Shown here in pieces: positions 42,811-51,757 of a DNA stretch of 64,000 nt (position 1 is its first letter; every line of letters begins with the position of its first letter). The notes under the pieces were generated by a model that made no database searches, was not told the DNA's origin, and saw nothing but the letters and a program-made list of their open reading frames with translations. The stretch is from Catenovulum sp052056295 (GTDB lineage: Bacteria > Pseudomonadota > Gammaproteobacteria > Enterobacterales > Alteromonadaceae): contig NZ_CP182493.1 in NCBI RefSeq assembly GCF_052056295.1, positions 1,922,001 through 1,986,000 of the forward strand, written 5' to 3'. The position numbers and the translations under genes are program-made.

Positions 42811-44466
42811 TTATTTTTCTTTCCACCTAGCATTCTCCGGCAATGATTTTTGCGGAACTTTCACTTGAATAAGTGAAGGGCTGTTGGCATTTTCTAACGC
42901 ACCTAACACAGCGGTTTCTAACTCGGCGTAGGTATTGGCTACCCAAGCTTTACAACCAAACACTTCTGCTAATTTGGCGTAATCCCATCTATGTAATACA
43001 CAAGAATCGAAAAACTCTCGCTCGCTCGAAAATACTTCAGCATCGTACAGCCACTGTTCAACACCATAAACACCGTTATCCACTACAAAAATAATCGGAT
43101 TTAAACCAAAACGAGTTTGGGTTGATAAACATTGTGGACTCATTTGAAAACCACCGTCACCGGAAAATACCATCACTCTTTGATGGTCTTGTTTAGCTAA
43201 GCTCATGCCGGTTGCGGCTGGGCCTATATAACCAATTGCCGAATAAGTTGGTTGTGCCAAAAAGCCTCTTGGTGCACCCACTTTAAGCAAAATGCTGCCA
43301 AAATAATTTAAGCTTGCATCACTGCCAACTAAAGTTGAATCAGTAATATATTGTTTGCTTTGAATAAATTCATACAAACCTTGATAACTTATCGCATCAG
43401 TTGGGTTTAAGGCAGCTGGAGCTTCATCCGTTGGCAAACAGTCTGGCGTAGCACAGCTTATTGCTTGATTGTTCACTTCATCAATAAACTGCCCCAACGA
43501 AACTTGAGGTACAAAATAAGTACCGTATTTAACAGTATCACCAGCCACTAGCGCCATTTTGTCGTAGTCTATAGTGCCACCTAATGAATTAATATCAGAT
43601 AACCACACGCCCAAAGCTAAAATAAAATCAGATTCTGCGACTAATTTTTGCGTTGCGGCTGATGATGCTTGACCATCGTATACACCAGCAAATAACGCAT
43701 CGTTTTCAGACAATAGCGCTTTGCTAATTAATTCGGTGACATAAGGCAATTTTAACTTTTTAATCAGTTGTTCAGCTTGCACATGCAAACCCATACGGTC
43801 TACTTCAGCACCTACCCAAATAATTGGCTTTTGTGCACTTTCAAGTTTTTGTTTGATGGTTTGCACTGATGCTAACAAACCAGCAGGATCAGACATAACT
43901 CTAGCTGGCTGCAATTTTCCGACTGGCGCATTGCAAGTTTGATCAACCATGTCATCCAGCAATTCAATATAAATTGGACGCTTTTCAGTAATACATTGAG
44001 TAAGCGCATAATCGATTAAATTAGGTGCTAAATCAGGATTATCAATTTTAACTGCGGCGGCTGTGATATTTTTATAAATGTTCAAATCAGTTTCGCCATT
44101 AATCATATGGTGCGAAACAAAACCTGTTTTTTGAAAGGTTAGTCGTTGTTTGATGTTAGGTGAACCGTTTATCAGCACCACAGGCGCGCGTTCAACATAA
44201 GCTCCAGCAACCGCATTTACCGCACTTAAAGTACCGGCAGAATAGGTAAAACACATAGCAGCTATGCCTTTATATCTTGCGTATGCATCAGCGGCATAAC
44301 CAGCGTTTAATTCGTTAACTTCTTCAATTAACTCAATTGAGCTAGGCTCAATATAATTGTTAATCCAGTTAATTGTGTAGTCACCGGCGATAGAAAATAA
44401 ATGACCTAAACCCAACTGCTCTAATCTATCTGCTAAATATTGGCCTACTGTGTATTGAGCATTCAT
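42811..44466 (-). CDS. Pyruvate/indolepyruvate decarboxylase-like ThDP enzyme
   Basis: A 551-aa thiamine-diphosphate enzyme. The catalytic Glu lies in LIEEVNELNAGYAADAYAR (near 45-60), the twin His in VSHHMINGE (near 117), the ThDP/Mg2+ motif in VFSGDGGFQMSPQ with the distal DNGVYGVEQWL (near 430-470), whose Glu matches the conserved Glu of pyruvate decarboxylases. It should be a non-oxidative 2-oxo-acid decarboxylase; the natural substrate is open. It follows the MBL gene by 17 bp and has AGGGA 7 bp before the ATG. Being beside sugar-oxidation genes, it may take a keto-acid made by that pathway; this is inference. Confidence 0.85.
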   Translation of the reverse strand: MNAQYTVGQYLADRLEQLGLGHLFSIAGDYTINWINNYIEPSSIELIEEVNELNAGYAADAYARYKGIAAMCFTYSAGTLSAVNAVAGAYVERAPVVLINGSPNIKQRLTFQKTGFVSHHMINGETDLNIYKNITAAAVKIDNPDLAPNLIDYALTQCITEKRPIYIELLDDMVDQTCNAPVGKLQPARVMSDPAGLLASVQTIKQKLESAQKPIIWVGAEVDRMGLHVQAEQLIKKLKLPYVTELISKALLSENDALFAGVYDGQASSAATQKLVAESDFILALGVWLSDINSLGGTIDYDKMALVAGDTVKYGTYFVPQVSLGQFIDEVNNQAISCATPDCLPTDEAPAALNPTDAISYQGLYEFIQSKQYITDSTLVGSDASLNYFGSILLKVGAPRGFLAQPTYSAIGYIGPAATGMSLAKQDHQRVMVFSGDGGFQMSPQCLSTQTRFGLNPIIFVVDNGVYGVEQWLYDAEVFSSEREFFDSCVLHRWDYAKLAEVFGCKAWVANTYAELETAVLGALENANSPSLIQVKVPQKSLPENARWKEK

Positions 44467-44483
44467 AATTTAATCCCTCACTA

Positions 44484-45317
44484 TTAATATTCTGGTGCGC
44501 CGTCAAACAAACGCGGAATGTAGATATCAAAAATCGCTGGGCATTCACGTTCAGGAAAACGCTGTAACATAAATTGTTTATAGGCGTCGTCTTTTAAACC
44601 ATCATCTATTGCTAACTTAGCTGCGGTAAGATACTTAACATTGGCGGTAACTTCTTTTTTGTCGGCTGGAAAACCATGCCCAGGCAAGAAAATCTCATAA
44701 TCTGAGGTCAGCATGTTTTCGAGTATCGCAACCCAGTGATCAATATATTTAGTTACATACAAGTGCGTGCCGCTATAAATTAAATCTTGCACTATATACA
44801 CACCATAATCCGGCAGCTTCAGGGTAATTGCATAGTCAATTTCGGTATCAACTACTCGTTCAACTACATATTTAACCCCGTCGATTACATCAATGCCCGC
44901 TTTAGCAACATGCTCAGGAATAACCACTTGGGTTGGGGCTAAATCAGCACCTATTTTGGCAATATGATCTTCGCGCGATGCTTCGCCATGTTGTTTAAGA
45001 AACTCTATAGTTTCGATTGGCGCATAAATATCAACATCACTAAAAGCATCACCCAAACCAAACCAATGATCAGGATGGCGATGTGATAAATAAACTCTAT
45101 CAATTGGCTTTTTCAAACTGTCGGCATATTCACGAAACTTCTTAGCGTAAGGACGTAAAAACTGCCCGTCGATTACCACTAAAGTATTGGCACTTTCAAT
45201 AATATGTGTTGCATTGGCAATATTGTTGCCTTCATACGATGAAATAAAGGTATGAATACATACGTCACCTTGGCGTTTAACAACTATTTTAAATGGGTTA
45301 GTAATTGGAATCGTCAT
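44484..45317 (-). CDS. Metallo-beta-lactamase-fold hydrolase
   Basis: A 277-aa cytoplasmic MBL-fold protein. The metal-binding HxHxDH is SHRHPDHWFGLGDAF near 98-105, with the bridging Asp in VQDLIYSGTH near 181 and the distal His in LPGHGF near 216. THIIESANTLVVIDGQF at the start is also typical. Functions in this fold include lactonases, glyoxalase II and hydrolases; the precise one cannot be told. No signal peptide. GGAG lies 9 bp before the ATG. It is upstream of, and probably co-transcribed with, the ThDP enzyme gene. A lactonase role would fit oxidised sugars from the divergent operon, but this is only a hypothesis. Confidence 0.8.
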   Translation of the reverse strand: MTIPITNPFKIVVKRQGDVCIHTFISSYEGNNIANATHIIESANTLVVIDGQFLRPYAKKFREYADSLKKPIDRVYLSHRHPDHWFGLGDAFSDVDIYAPIETIEFLKQHGEASREDHIAKIGADLAPTQVVIPEHVAKAGIDVIDGVKYVVERVVDTEIDYAITLKLPDYGVYIVQDLIYSGTHLYVTKYIDHWVAILENMLTSDYEIFLPGHGFPADKKEVTANVKYLTAAKLAIDDGLKDDAYKQFMLQRFPERECPAIFDIYIPRLFDGAPEY

Positions 45318-45375
45318 ATTGGTACTCTCCGTCCATAAATGAGTGGCTTGATTAGAAAAGCTATAGCTGTAGATA

Positions 45376-45402
45376 AGAAAAAGGCATCCGCAGATGCCTT
45401 AT
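45376..45402 (-). terminator. Rho-independent terminator after the GH15 gene
   Basis: On the minus strand AAGGCATCTG and CGGATGCCTT form a stem, followed by TTTTCTTAT. It lies in the 93-bp gap before the MBL gene, so GH15 and MBL/ThDP are separate units unless read-through occurs. Confidence 0.8.
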
Positions 45403-45410
45403 TCAATTAG

Positions 45411-46847
45411 CTAAAAATTGAGTTCGTTACGTAAATCAATGCTGATAGCAACCGATACATAACTCCAAGTTAAATCAACCGCGCTAGTCATATAACCGTC
45501 GTACCGGCTAAATTGCTCTGAAAGCGATACATCTTCACCAGCATGAATTTGCACTCGGCGTAAATAGGCATCACCTAAAGCTTTTACCCCTTGGATAATT
45601 GTTTTAAACGCTTTGGTTTTGTTGCTAAAACTATCCCCAACATTCAACACTAATTTTGTGTCAATCAGCGCAACCGCTAAGTTAAGCTGATTAACATTGT
45701 ATTGAGTAATTTGAATCGATTTCTGTGCAGCAAATAAAGCAGCCGCTTTATAACTTGTACCACTTAAACAAGCCGTGCATAAAAACCATGGATTGCCTTG
45801 GCTTAACGGCCCGCTGCCTGTGTATTTGTCTTCTGGGTAACGACCAATGCCAGGAGCAACTGGCTCGCCGCTTGCGGTTTGTTCAATTGCATTGATTGGA
45901 TATAAAGGGTCAAACGCTTGATGCAGCGCATACGCAGTAGCTAAAATTTTGTCGTCATTCGGACTTAAAAACGGATGTGTTTTTGACATTGCTTGGAAAG
46001 TACCAAGCATTACCGCTACGTCTAAATCAGAATATTTATAATCTAAACCACCAACGCGGTTCAGCGTTGCCATAAAGTAACCTTTGTCTTCACTCCAAAA
46101 ATCACTCATAGCATTTTCAATTAATTCAGCTTGCTGGTTATAAAAGTCAGCAGCACCTTGGTCGTTAAGCAAACTCGCTAAATCAGCACCTTCGCGTAAA
46201 GCAGTGCGCTGCAACATTCGCGTATAAAAATGGCTGCCGTCTACCTCTTCCCACAAATCAAAACAGCTGTCTTGCCAATGGTTAGCGACAAAATCTAAAT
46301 CGGCTTTAATCAAACTAAATGAAGGTTCCTGACCATCGTATAGAATGCCAGTCACATATTGCTGCTCACCATTGGCTAAAAGTATGTTTGCCCAACGGGT
46401 TAGTGTTAACGCTCTTTGTGCGGGGCTATCATTTTGTGGTCGACCCCAAGGGCCACTAAAAGCTTGACCTGTTACATAAAATTTAGGTTCACCTAAACTA
46501 TTACTGACCGTTGGTGTAGTCTGATTAATCTTTGAAAACTCAACGTAATCGACCATGAGTTGGTAATATTGGTCTTTGAAATTAGTTTTATCTAAGCCAT
46601 TTAGCTTAGCGATTTCACTCATAGTCCGAGCGGCATCTCGTACCCAATGGTAATAATAATTTGGATTATTTCTCGAAGGTGAAGCCAAAACAGCACCACG
46701 CTCACCGTCGGCTGGTGAAATATTGGCGATCATTTTTTCTAAAACAAATTGTCTAGCTGATACAGTCCATTGATCTAAAGATTGAGCCACAATTGGGCTT
46801 GCATACTCGGTTTCCATCTTAAGCATAGTGTTGGTTTGTATAGACAT
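45411..46847 (-). CDS. GH15 glucoamylase, fungal-type, without signal peptide
   Basis: A 478-aa (alpha/alpha)6-barrel enzyme of GH15. GAVLASPSRNNPNYYYHWVRDAA (51-73), FDLWEEVDGSHFYTRMLQRTALREG with acid Glu at 200/201, GIGRYPEDKYTGSGPLSQGNPWFLCTA and LSEQFSRYDGYMTSAVDLTWSY with base E444 match fungal glucoamylases. The predicted action is release of beta-glucose from non-reducing alpha-glucan or alpha-glucoside ends. No signal peptide is evident in MSIQTNTMLKMETEYASPIVA, so action in the cytoplasm is likely, which is unusual for the fungal-like subgroup. GGAA lies 7 bp before the ATG. It is divergent from the GMC operon, which may process its product or substrate. Confidence 0.87.
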   Translation of the reverse strand: MSIQTNTMLKMETEYASPIVAQSLDQWTVSARQFVLEKMIANISPADGERGAVLASPSRNNPNYYYHWVRDAARTMSEIAKLNGLDKTNFKDQYYQLMVDYVEFSKINQTTPTVSNSLGEPKFYVTGQAFSGPWGRPQNDSPAQRALTLTRWANILLANGEQQYVTGILYDGQEPSFSLIKADLDFVANHWQDSCFDLWEEVDGSHFYTRMLQRTALREGADLASLLNDQGAADFYNQQAELIENAMSDFWSEDKGYFMATLNRVGGLDYKYSDLDVAVMLGTFQAMSKTHPFLSPNDDKILATAYALHQAFDPLYPINAIEQTASGEPVAPGIGRYPEDKYTGSGPLSQGNPWFLCTACLSGTSYKAAALFAAQKSIQITQYNVNQLNLAVALIDTKLVLNVGDSFSNKTKAFKTIIQGVKALGDAYLRRVQIHAGEDVSLSEQFSRYDGYMTSAVDLTWSYVSVAISIDLRNELNF

Positions 46848-47234
46848 AATATTTCCAAGAGAGATGAATAAATCATCAAGTTAAGATTAAGTTCTCGGAA
46901 TGTCATGGTGTAAGCAGGCAGACAAGAATTATCGGTTAATCTGCCGTGCGCCTCGCAGTAACAATCCGTTGTAAGTGCGCCGAAACGCAATTGAAAGTAT
47001 ATACACAGATTTGACTTTTGCTGGCGCACATTGCCACTGAATAAAATATTTCATGTTAAGCCCCTGATTTAGATAGCTTTAAAAATTAAAATAAAATTTT
47101 GTTCGTAAAATTCATCAATTTCACCTTTGCTTTTAAAATTTGCTGCTACACTGAGGGTGAACAAAAAACGTTCACAAGCTTGTTAATGGAATCTATGCCT
47201 GAGTTGCTTGGGCATATAACTAAAAGGCTTTCTC
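46848..47234. promoter_or_regulatory. Divergent control region of GH15 and the GMC operon
   Basis: A 387-bp gap with no convincing gene. It contains the perfect dyad GTGAAC(7)GTTCAC at 47157-47175, 60 bp before the GMC start and just after a TACACT-like -10 element near 47147-47152. This fits repressor binding over the transcription start. No regulator gene is in the operon. Confidence 0.4.
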
Positions 47235-49160
47235 ATGACGCATTCAACCAGAACGATCAAACAAATCACACCAGACCAAGCTATAGAAAAATCCGCCAGT
47301 GGTGAATACCACGCTGTGATTATAGGTTCGGGGATCAGTGGCGCAATTGCAGCTAAACAACTCACAGCCAAAGGGCTAAATGTATTGGTTTTAGAGGCAG
47401 CACCAGCGAAAGATTTAACTTATAGCGGCTTTAAACAATACCTCAGTAATTATTACAGCAACGCCTCCAAAGACAACAACGCTCCTTACCCTGAAAATCC
47501 CAATGCCCCAATGCCAAGATCAACCACAATTAGTAAATTAATACCTGGCCAAACTGATGCTAAAGGTTACATGGTACAGAATGGACCTCTGGCATTAGAC
47601 AGTACTTACACCCGTGTAACTGGTGGTACTACCATGCATTGGGAAGCAAAAATTTTACGCATGTTACCGGAAGATTTTTCGATAAAAAGTACCTATGGCG
47701 TGGGTTTAGATTGGCCGATTAGTTACGACGACTTAATGCCGTATTATCGAATGGCCGAGCGCGAAATAGGGGTTTCTGCTAACGTCGAAGAACAAGGTTT
47801 TTATGGGATTAAATACGAACAAGATTATGTTTATCCCATGTATGGTTTGCCGCCATCTTACCTAGACCAAGTTGTTGCCAAAGGTATTGATGGTGCTGAA
47901 TTTGAGCTGTCTGGTGAAACCCATACAGTTAAAGTTCGCCCCTTTCCACAAGGGCGTAATGGCATTCCAAATCCCAATTACAATCACGGTTCAGGTTTTA
48001 AACCTGTTGGTGCTGTGAGCGCTCACCAAGTTGAACAAGGCGGCCGTTGCCAAGGCAATAACAACTGTGTACCTATTTGCCCAGTACAAGCCAAATACGA
48101 TGCGCGTAAAACTTTAATGGACGCTGCCAGAACAGGTTTGATGGACTTTTTACCACAAGCAGTTGCCAGCAAAGTTGTCGTGAGTAAAGACGACAACCGC
48201 ATTCGCCACATCGAATTTAAACATTACAAAACCACTCAAAGCCCCGAATACACTGAAGGAAAAGTCAGTGGTAAATTGTTTATTTTAGCGACTAACGCCA
48301 TTGAAAACGCGCGTTTAATGCTTGCGTCAGGCTTACCAAGTTCCAGCGGTTTAGTTGGCAAAAATTTAATGGATCATACTTACCTGCTTACTTGGGGTTT
48401 ATTACCAGAAGCAGCCGGAACTATGCGCGGCACTAAATGTACTTCAGGTATTGCCGATTTTCGACACGGTAAAAGTCGCAGCAAACAAGCAGCTTTTGGT
48501 GTGGATATTCATAACGACGGTTGGGGCTGGGCGACTGGTTCACCATTTTCAGATATTGAATATTTGGTAGATGAACAAAACAAATTTGGCCGAGATTTAC
48601 GTCAAGGCGTAATCAACCGAGTGTCGAATCAATTGCTGTTTGCCTTTATGGTTGAACAAGTGGCCGACGAAAGCAACCGAGTAACTGTCGACCCTCAGTA
48701 CAAAGATGCGCTCGGCAACATGCGGCCAATAGTTAATTACAATGTCTCAGATTATTCTAAAGCTGGAATTGCCTTTAGTAGCCAAGCCTCAAAAGTTTTT
48801 TATCAGCGCTTAGGCGCTGAAGACCATTCAAATTATTCGCCGCTCGATTATGGCTATTTTAATTACCAAGGTGAAGATTATTACTTCAGAGGTGGCAACC
48901 ACTTTTCTGGTACTCACATCATGGGCACTAGCGCAGAAAACTCTGTAGTTAATGAAAATCAGCAATCTTGGGATCATGCCAATTTATATCTAATAGGTTC
49001 TGGCAGCATGCCAACCATAGGCACTTCCAACACCACTCTCACGCTGGCGGCGCTAGTGTTTAAAACCACTGAAGATATTATAAATAAGTTGAGCCATTAT
49101 CGAATTGATTTAGGTAATGAAAGTAATACCAACACAGCCAAGGAAGCCTGCCATGAATAA
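47235..49160 (+). CDS. GMC-type FAD oxidoreductase with Fe-S-like cysteine motif
   Basis: A 641-aa flavoenzyme of the glucose-methanol-choline family. The FAD Rossmann motif is VIIGSGISGAIAAKQL (28-43), VTGGTTMHW follows near 128, and the catalytic pair is H556 in GNHFSGTHIMG and N599 in GTSNTTLTL, 43 residues apart. C272, C278 and C282 (C-x5-C-x3-C) resemble the [3Fe-4S]-binding cysteines of FAD-glucose/fructose/sorbitol dehydrogenases. No signal peptide or Tat motif is seen, so it appears cytoplasmic. It should oxidise a sugar or polyol hydroxyl. The ferritin-like gene overlaps its end by 8 bp, and the dehydrogenase-type small subunit is encoded two genes on. Confidence 0.87.
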   Translation: MTHSTRTIKQITPDQAIEKSASGEYHAVIIGSGISGAIAAKQLTAKGLNVLVLEAAPAKDLTYSGFKQYLSNYYSNASKDNNAPYPENPNAPMPRSTTISKLIPGQTDAKGYMVQNGPLALDSTYTRVTGGTTMHWEAKILRMLPEDFSIKSTYGVGLDWPISYDDLMPYYRMAEREIGVSANVEEQGFYGIKYEQDYVYPMYGLPPSYLDQVVAKGIDGAEFELSGETHTVKVRPFPQGRNGIPNPNYNHGSGFKPVGAVSAHQVEQGGRCQGNNNCVPICPVQAKYDARKTLMDAARTGLMDFLPQAVASKVVVSKDDNRIRHIEFKHYKTTQSPEYTEGKVSGKLFILATNAIENARLMLASGLPSSSGLVGKNLMDHTYLLTWGLLPEAAGTMRGTKCTSGIADFRHGKSRSKQAAFGVDIHNDGWGWATGSPFSDIEYLVDEQNKFGRDLRQGVINRVSNQLLFAFMVEQVADESNRVTVDPQYKDALGNMRPIVNYNVSDYSKAGIAFSSQASKVFYQRLGAEDHSNYSPLDYGYFNYQGEDYYFRGGNHFSGTHIMGTSAENSVVNENQQSWDHANLYLIGSGSMPTIGTSNTTLTLAALVFKTTEDIINKLSHYRIDLGNESNTNTAKEACHE

Positions 49161-50283
49161 TCGTATAATCAATAACATAGACGACTTATATCAAATGCTG
49201 GATGCGGCCATTCAATTAGAACATGCAACCATTCCACCATACTTAACCGCCTTGTATAGCATTCATCCAGAAACCAACATAGAAGCAACTCAGGTTATTC
49301 GCGCTGTGCTGGTTGAAGAGATGTTACACATGACCTTATCAGCCAATGTACTGAACGCTTTAGGCAAACACCCAGACTTAACCGCCGAAGGTTTTGTGCC
49401 TGACTTCCCAACTTATTTGCCCGACGGCGAAAAAGACTTTCAAGTTTCAATTGATAAATTTTCGCCTGATACCTTAGATACATTTTTAAATATCGAACGT
49501 CCTTCGAAACAACCACCCGATTGTGGCTGCACCGAATTAAAAGGCTGTATTGTTCGCAGCAATCACCATAAATTTCAATTAAAAGCAGTTAAACCCCTTA
49601 AATCCGCCACTTATAGTTTTTATAGCATTGGTGATTTTTACGATGCAATTATCGAAGGCATAGAGTATTTAGAAGAACAAGCGCAGCAACAAGGTAAAAC
49701 CATATTTATTGGAGATGTTAAGTTCCAAGTTTCCAACAAATATTATTATTCGGGTGGCGGCAATGTAGTTGTGGTAACAGATAAAGATTCGGCAATACAA
49801 GCGTTAGATTTAATCAAAGACCAAGGTGAGGGTCATTGCCAGCAAATCTTCGATCCACAAGGAGAAATTGCCCATTACTACCGTTTTGAACAATTGAAAC
49901 TTGGCCAGTTTTATCAACTAGGAGATGAACCCGGTAAACCAACTGGCGAAAAGTTTGCAGTAGATTACAAAGCGGTTTATCCGGTTAAACAAAATCCTAA
50001 AATGAAAGATTTCCCCCAAGAATCATTGTTATATCAAGCAGCACAAAAATTTAACTACAGCTACTTTGGATTTTTAGGTTTAGTTAACCAAGCTTTTCGA
50101 GGTCAGCAAGATCTTTTGCTTGGCGCTGTTTGTGACATGTTCAGATTAAAAGAACATGCAACCCAGCTTATTCGCAACCCTATTCCGAATGACCCCAACC
50201 ATAATGGTGGGCCGACTTTTGAAATGTTTTATGCAACCCAAGCAAAAACACAAAACAAAACAACTGAAGCGGAGGCCGTCTGA
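49153..50283 (+). CDS. Ferritin-like (VioB/PF12902-type) diiron protein
   Basis: A 376-aa protein with an N-terminal ferritin-like domain. AAIQLEHATIPPYLTALYSIHPE (18-40) carries E23/H24, and RAVLVEEMLHMTLSANVLNALGKHP (50-75) carries E55/E56/H59, the expected diiron ligands; a C-terminal helix pair (about 320-350) with EHATQLIRNP adds a further Glu/His. The family includes VioB, StaD and RebD, which couple imines of indolepyruvate, and many uncharacterised oxidases. The start at 49153 has AAGGA 8 bp upstream and overlaps the GMC stop; the next gene overlaps by 1 bp. A role in O2/H2O2 handling or an oxidative step next to the GMC enzyme is inferred. Confidence 0.82.
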   Translation: MNNRIINNIDDLYQMLDAAIQLEHATIPPYLTALYSIHPETNIEATQVIRAVLVEEMLHMTLSANVLNALGKHPDLTAEGFVPDFPTYLPDGEKDFQVSIDKFSPDTLDTFLNIERPSKQPPDCGCTELKGCIVRSNHHKFQLKAVKPLKSATYSFYSIGDFYDAIIEGIEYLEEQAQQQGKTIFIGDVKFQVSNKYYYSGGGNVVVVTDKDSAIQALDLIKDQGEGHCQQIFDPQGEIAHYYRFEQLKLGQFYQLGDEPGKPTGEKFAVDYKAVYPVKQNPKMKDFPQESLLYQAAQKFNYSYFGFLGLVNQAFRGQQDLLLGAVCDMFRLKEHATQLIRNPIPNDPNHNGGPTFEMFYATQAKTQNKTTEAEAV

Positions 50284-50789
50284 TGGAACAGCAAGCAGAT
50301 CAAATTAAACACTTTATTGAGTTATCTGGTGCGTTAACCGACTTTAACGAATTTGCCCTAAACGGCACAGGCCAAGTTGCAGCCTATTATCAAACTTTAG
50401 TTGATATTGTTGGCCAAGAATTAGTTGACAACTTGCTGTCAACTTATTGTTCTATCTATGAAATATCAATTAATGAACAAATGTTTTTAGATGGTTTAAG
50501 AAAACAAATACTCGGCGATTTAAAACTAGGGCCAGTGGCACGCAACATTATCAAACTCTGGTACACAGGCACTTGGTATCAATTACCCAACACATGGCGC
50601 CAAGCTTATGGCAAAAGTGAAAACGACATCACCTTTTTTGTCAGCTCAGCTTCCTACATGGAAGGTTTACTCTGGCACGCAATTGATGCCAACCCTTCCG
50701 GTGCCAAAGGCCCAGGTTATGGCTCTTGGAGCCAACCACCAAACATCAACTTCGATAACGCTTGGCAATTTAAAGCCAATTATCAATAA
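50283..50789 (+). CDS. Sorbitol/fructose-dehydrogenase-type small subunit (PF12318-like)
   Basis: A 168-aa helical protein. FIELSGALTDFNEFALNGTGQVAAYYQTL near the N-terminus and ILGDLKLGPVARNIIKLWYTGTWYQLP (about 85-112) match the small subunit of FAD-dependent sorbitol/fructose dehydrogenases. Such subunits assemble with the GMC catalytic subunit, which supports the Fe-S/electron-transfer reading of that gene. Known small subunits are usually exported by Tat with the large subunit; here neither has an export signal. The start has GGAGG 7 bp upstream and overlaps the previous stop (TGATG). No cytochrome c subunit is present, so the electron acceptor differs or is shared. Confidence 0.8.
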   Translation: MEQQADQIKHFIELSGALTDFNEFALNGTGQVAAYYQTLVDIVGQELVDNLLSTYCSIYEISINEQMFLDGLRKQILGDLKLGPVARNIIKLWYTGTWYQLPNTWRQAYGKSENDITFFVSSASYMEGLLWHAIDANPSGAKGPGYGSWSQPPNINFDNAWQFKANYQ

Positions 50790-50813
50790 CCCCCAACAAA
50801 CAGGAAGTTTCTC

Positions 50814-51731
50814 ATGAACAAACAAACTATGTTTCCAACCGGCACAATTCAATTTGGTATCACGCCGACAGGCTGGGTAAATGATGACTTTCCCGATATC
50901 GATATTGGTATTCCATTTGGGCAAATTGTCAGTGAAATGGCACTTGCAGGATTTGCTGGCTGTAGCCGCGGGCATAAATACCCAACCGACACAGCTGAAC
51001 TAAAACGCGAACTCGACATGCGCGATTTAAAAATGTCTGAGCCTTGGGTGAGTACCTACTTCACCATTAACGATATGTACGAAGAAACCCTAGCAAACTT
51101 TGAAAAAGAAATTAAGTTTTTACAAGAAATGCAAAGCGGTGATTTAGTACTTGCCGAATTGGGTGGTTCGTCGCACCAACAACCTATTGCACTTGTACCA
51201 AACGCACCAAAGTTTAATGACGACCAATGGAAGCGTTTAGCCAATGGACTAAATGAACTCGGCCATAAAGCCAACTGCCAAGGCATAAAAATGTGTTACC
51301 ACCACCATATGGGCACAGGTGTTATGACCACAGACGAAATTGCGCGTTTGGCAGAAATGACTGATCCAGACTGCGTATGTATGTGTTTAGACACAGGCCA
51401 CCTACATTTTGCTGGCGGCAACTGTTTAGACTTTATCGAATCGTACAGCGACCGAATCAAACATGTGCATTTAAAAAATATTCGCCAAGATGTAATGGAC
51501 TACAGCTTAGCCAACAACCTATCGTTTAAAGAGTCTATTTTACAAGGGGTGTTCACTGTACCGGGCGATCCAGACGGTTGTTTAGACTTTAAAGAAATTC
51601 TAGAAGCATTAGCCAACAAAAATTATGCAGGTTGGTTAGTGGTTGAAGCCGAACAAGACCCAGCAAAAGCCACGCCTTTATTGTATGCGCAAATGGCACG
51701 CAAATACCTTAAAGAGATAACTGGCTTATAA
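50814..51731 (+). CDS. Inosose dehydratase (IolE)-like TIM-barrel protein
   Basis: A 305-aa xylose-isomerase-like TIM barrel. IQFGITPTGWVNDDFPDIDIG, FAGCSRGHKYPTD, KMCYHHHMGTGVMTTDEIARL, VCMCLDTGHLHFAGGN and HVHLKN follow the IolE pattern, with the metal ligands expected from Glu, Asp, His and Glu on successive strands (E in LVLAELGGS, D in CLDTGH, H in KHVHLK, E in LVVEAEQD). IolE dehydrates 2-keto-myo-inositol; the other iol genes are absent, so a related keto-sugar substrate is equally possible. AGGAAG lies 7 bp before the ATG. It is fourth in the operon. Confidence 0.78.
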   Translation: MNKQTMFPTGTIQFGITPTGWVNDDFPDIDIGIPFGQIVSEMALAGFAGCSRGHKYPTDTAELKRELDMRDLKMSEPWVSTYFTINDMYEETLANFEKEIKFLQEMQSGDLVLAELGGSSHQQPIALVPNAPKFNDDQWKRLANGLNELGHKANCQGIKMCYHHHMGTGVMTTDEIARLAEMTDPDCVCMCLDTGHLHFAGGNCLDFIESYSDRIKHVHLKNIRQDVMDYSLANNLSFKESILQGVFTVPGDPDGCLDFKEILEALANKNYAGWLVVEAEQDPAKATPLLYAQMARKYLKEITGL

Positions 51732-51757
51732 ATTCCAACGGATAGGAGTAACAACAG

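Noticed and set aside
50814..51731. A complete inositol (iol) catabolic operon
   Set aside because: Only an IolE-like gene is present. IolG, IolC, IolB and a true IolD are absent, so I do not call it an iol operon.
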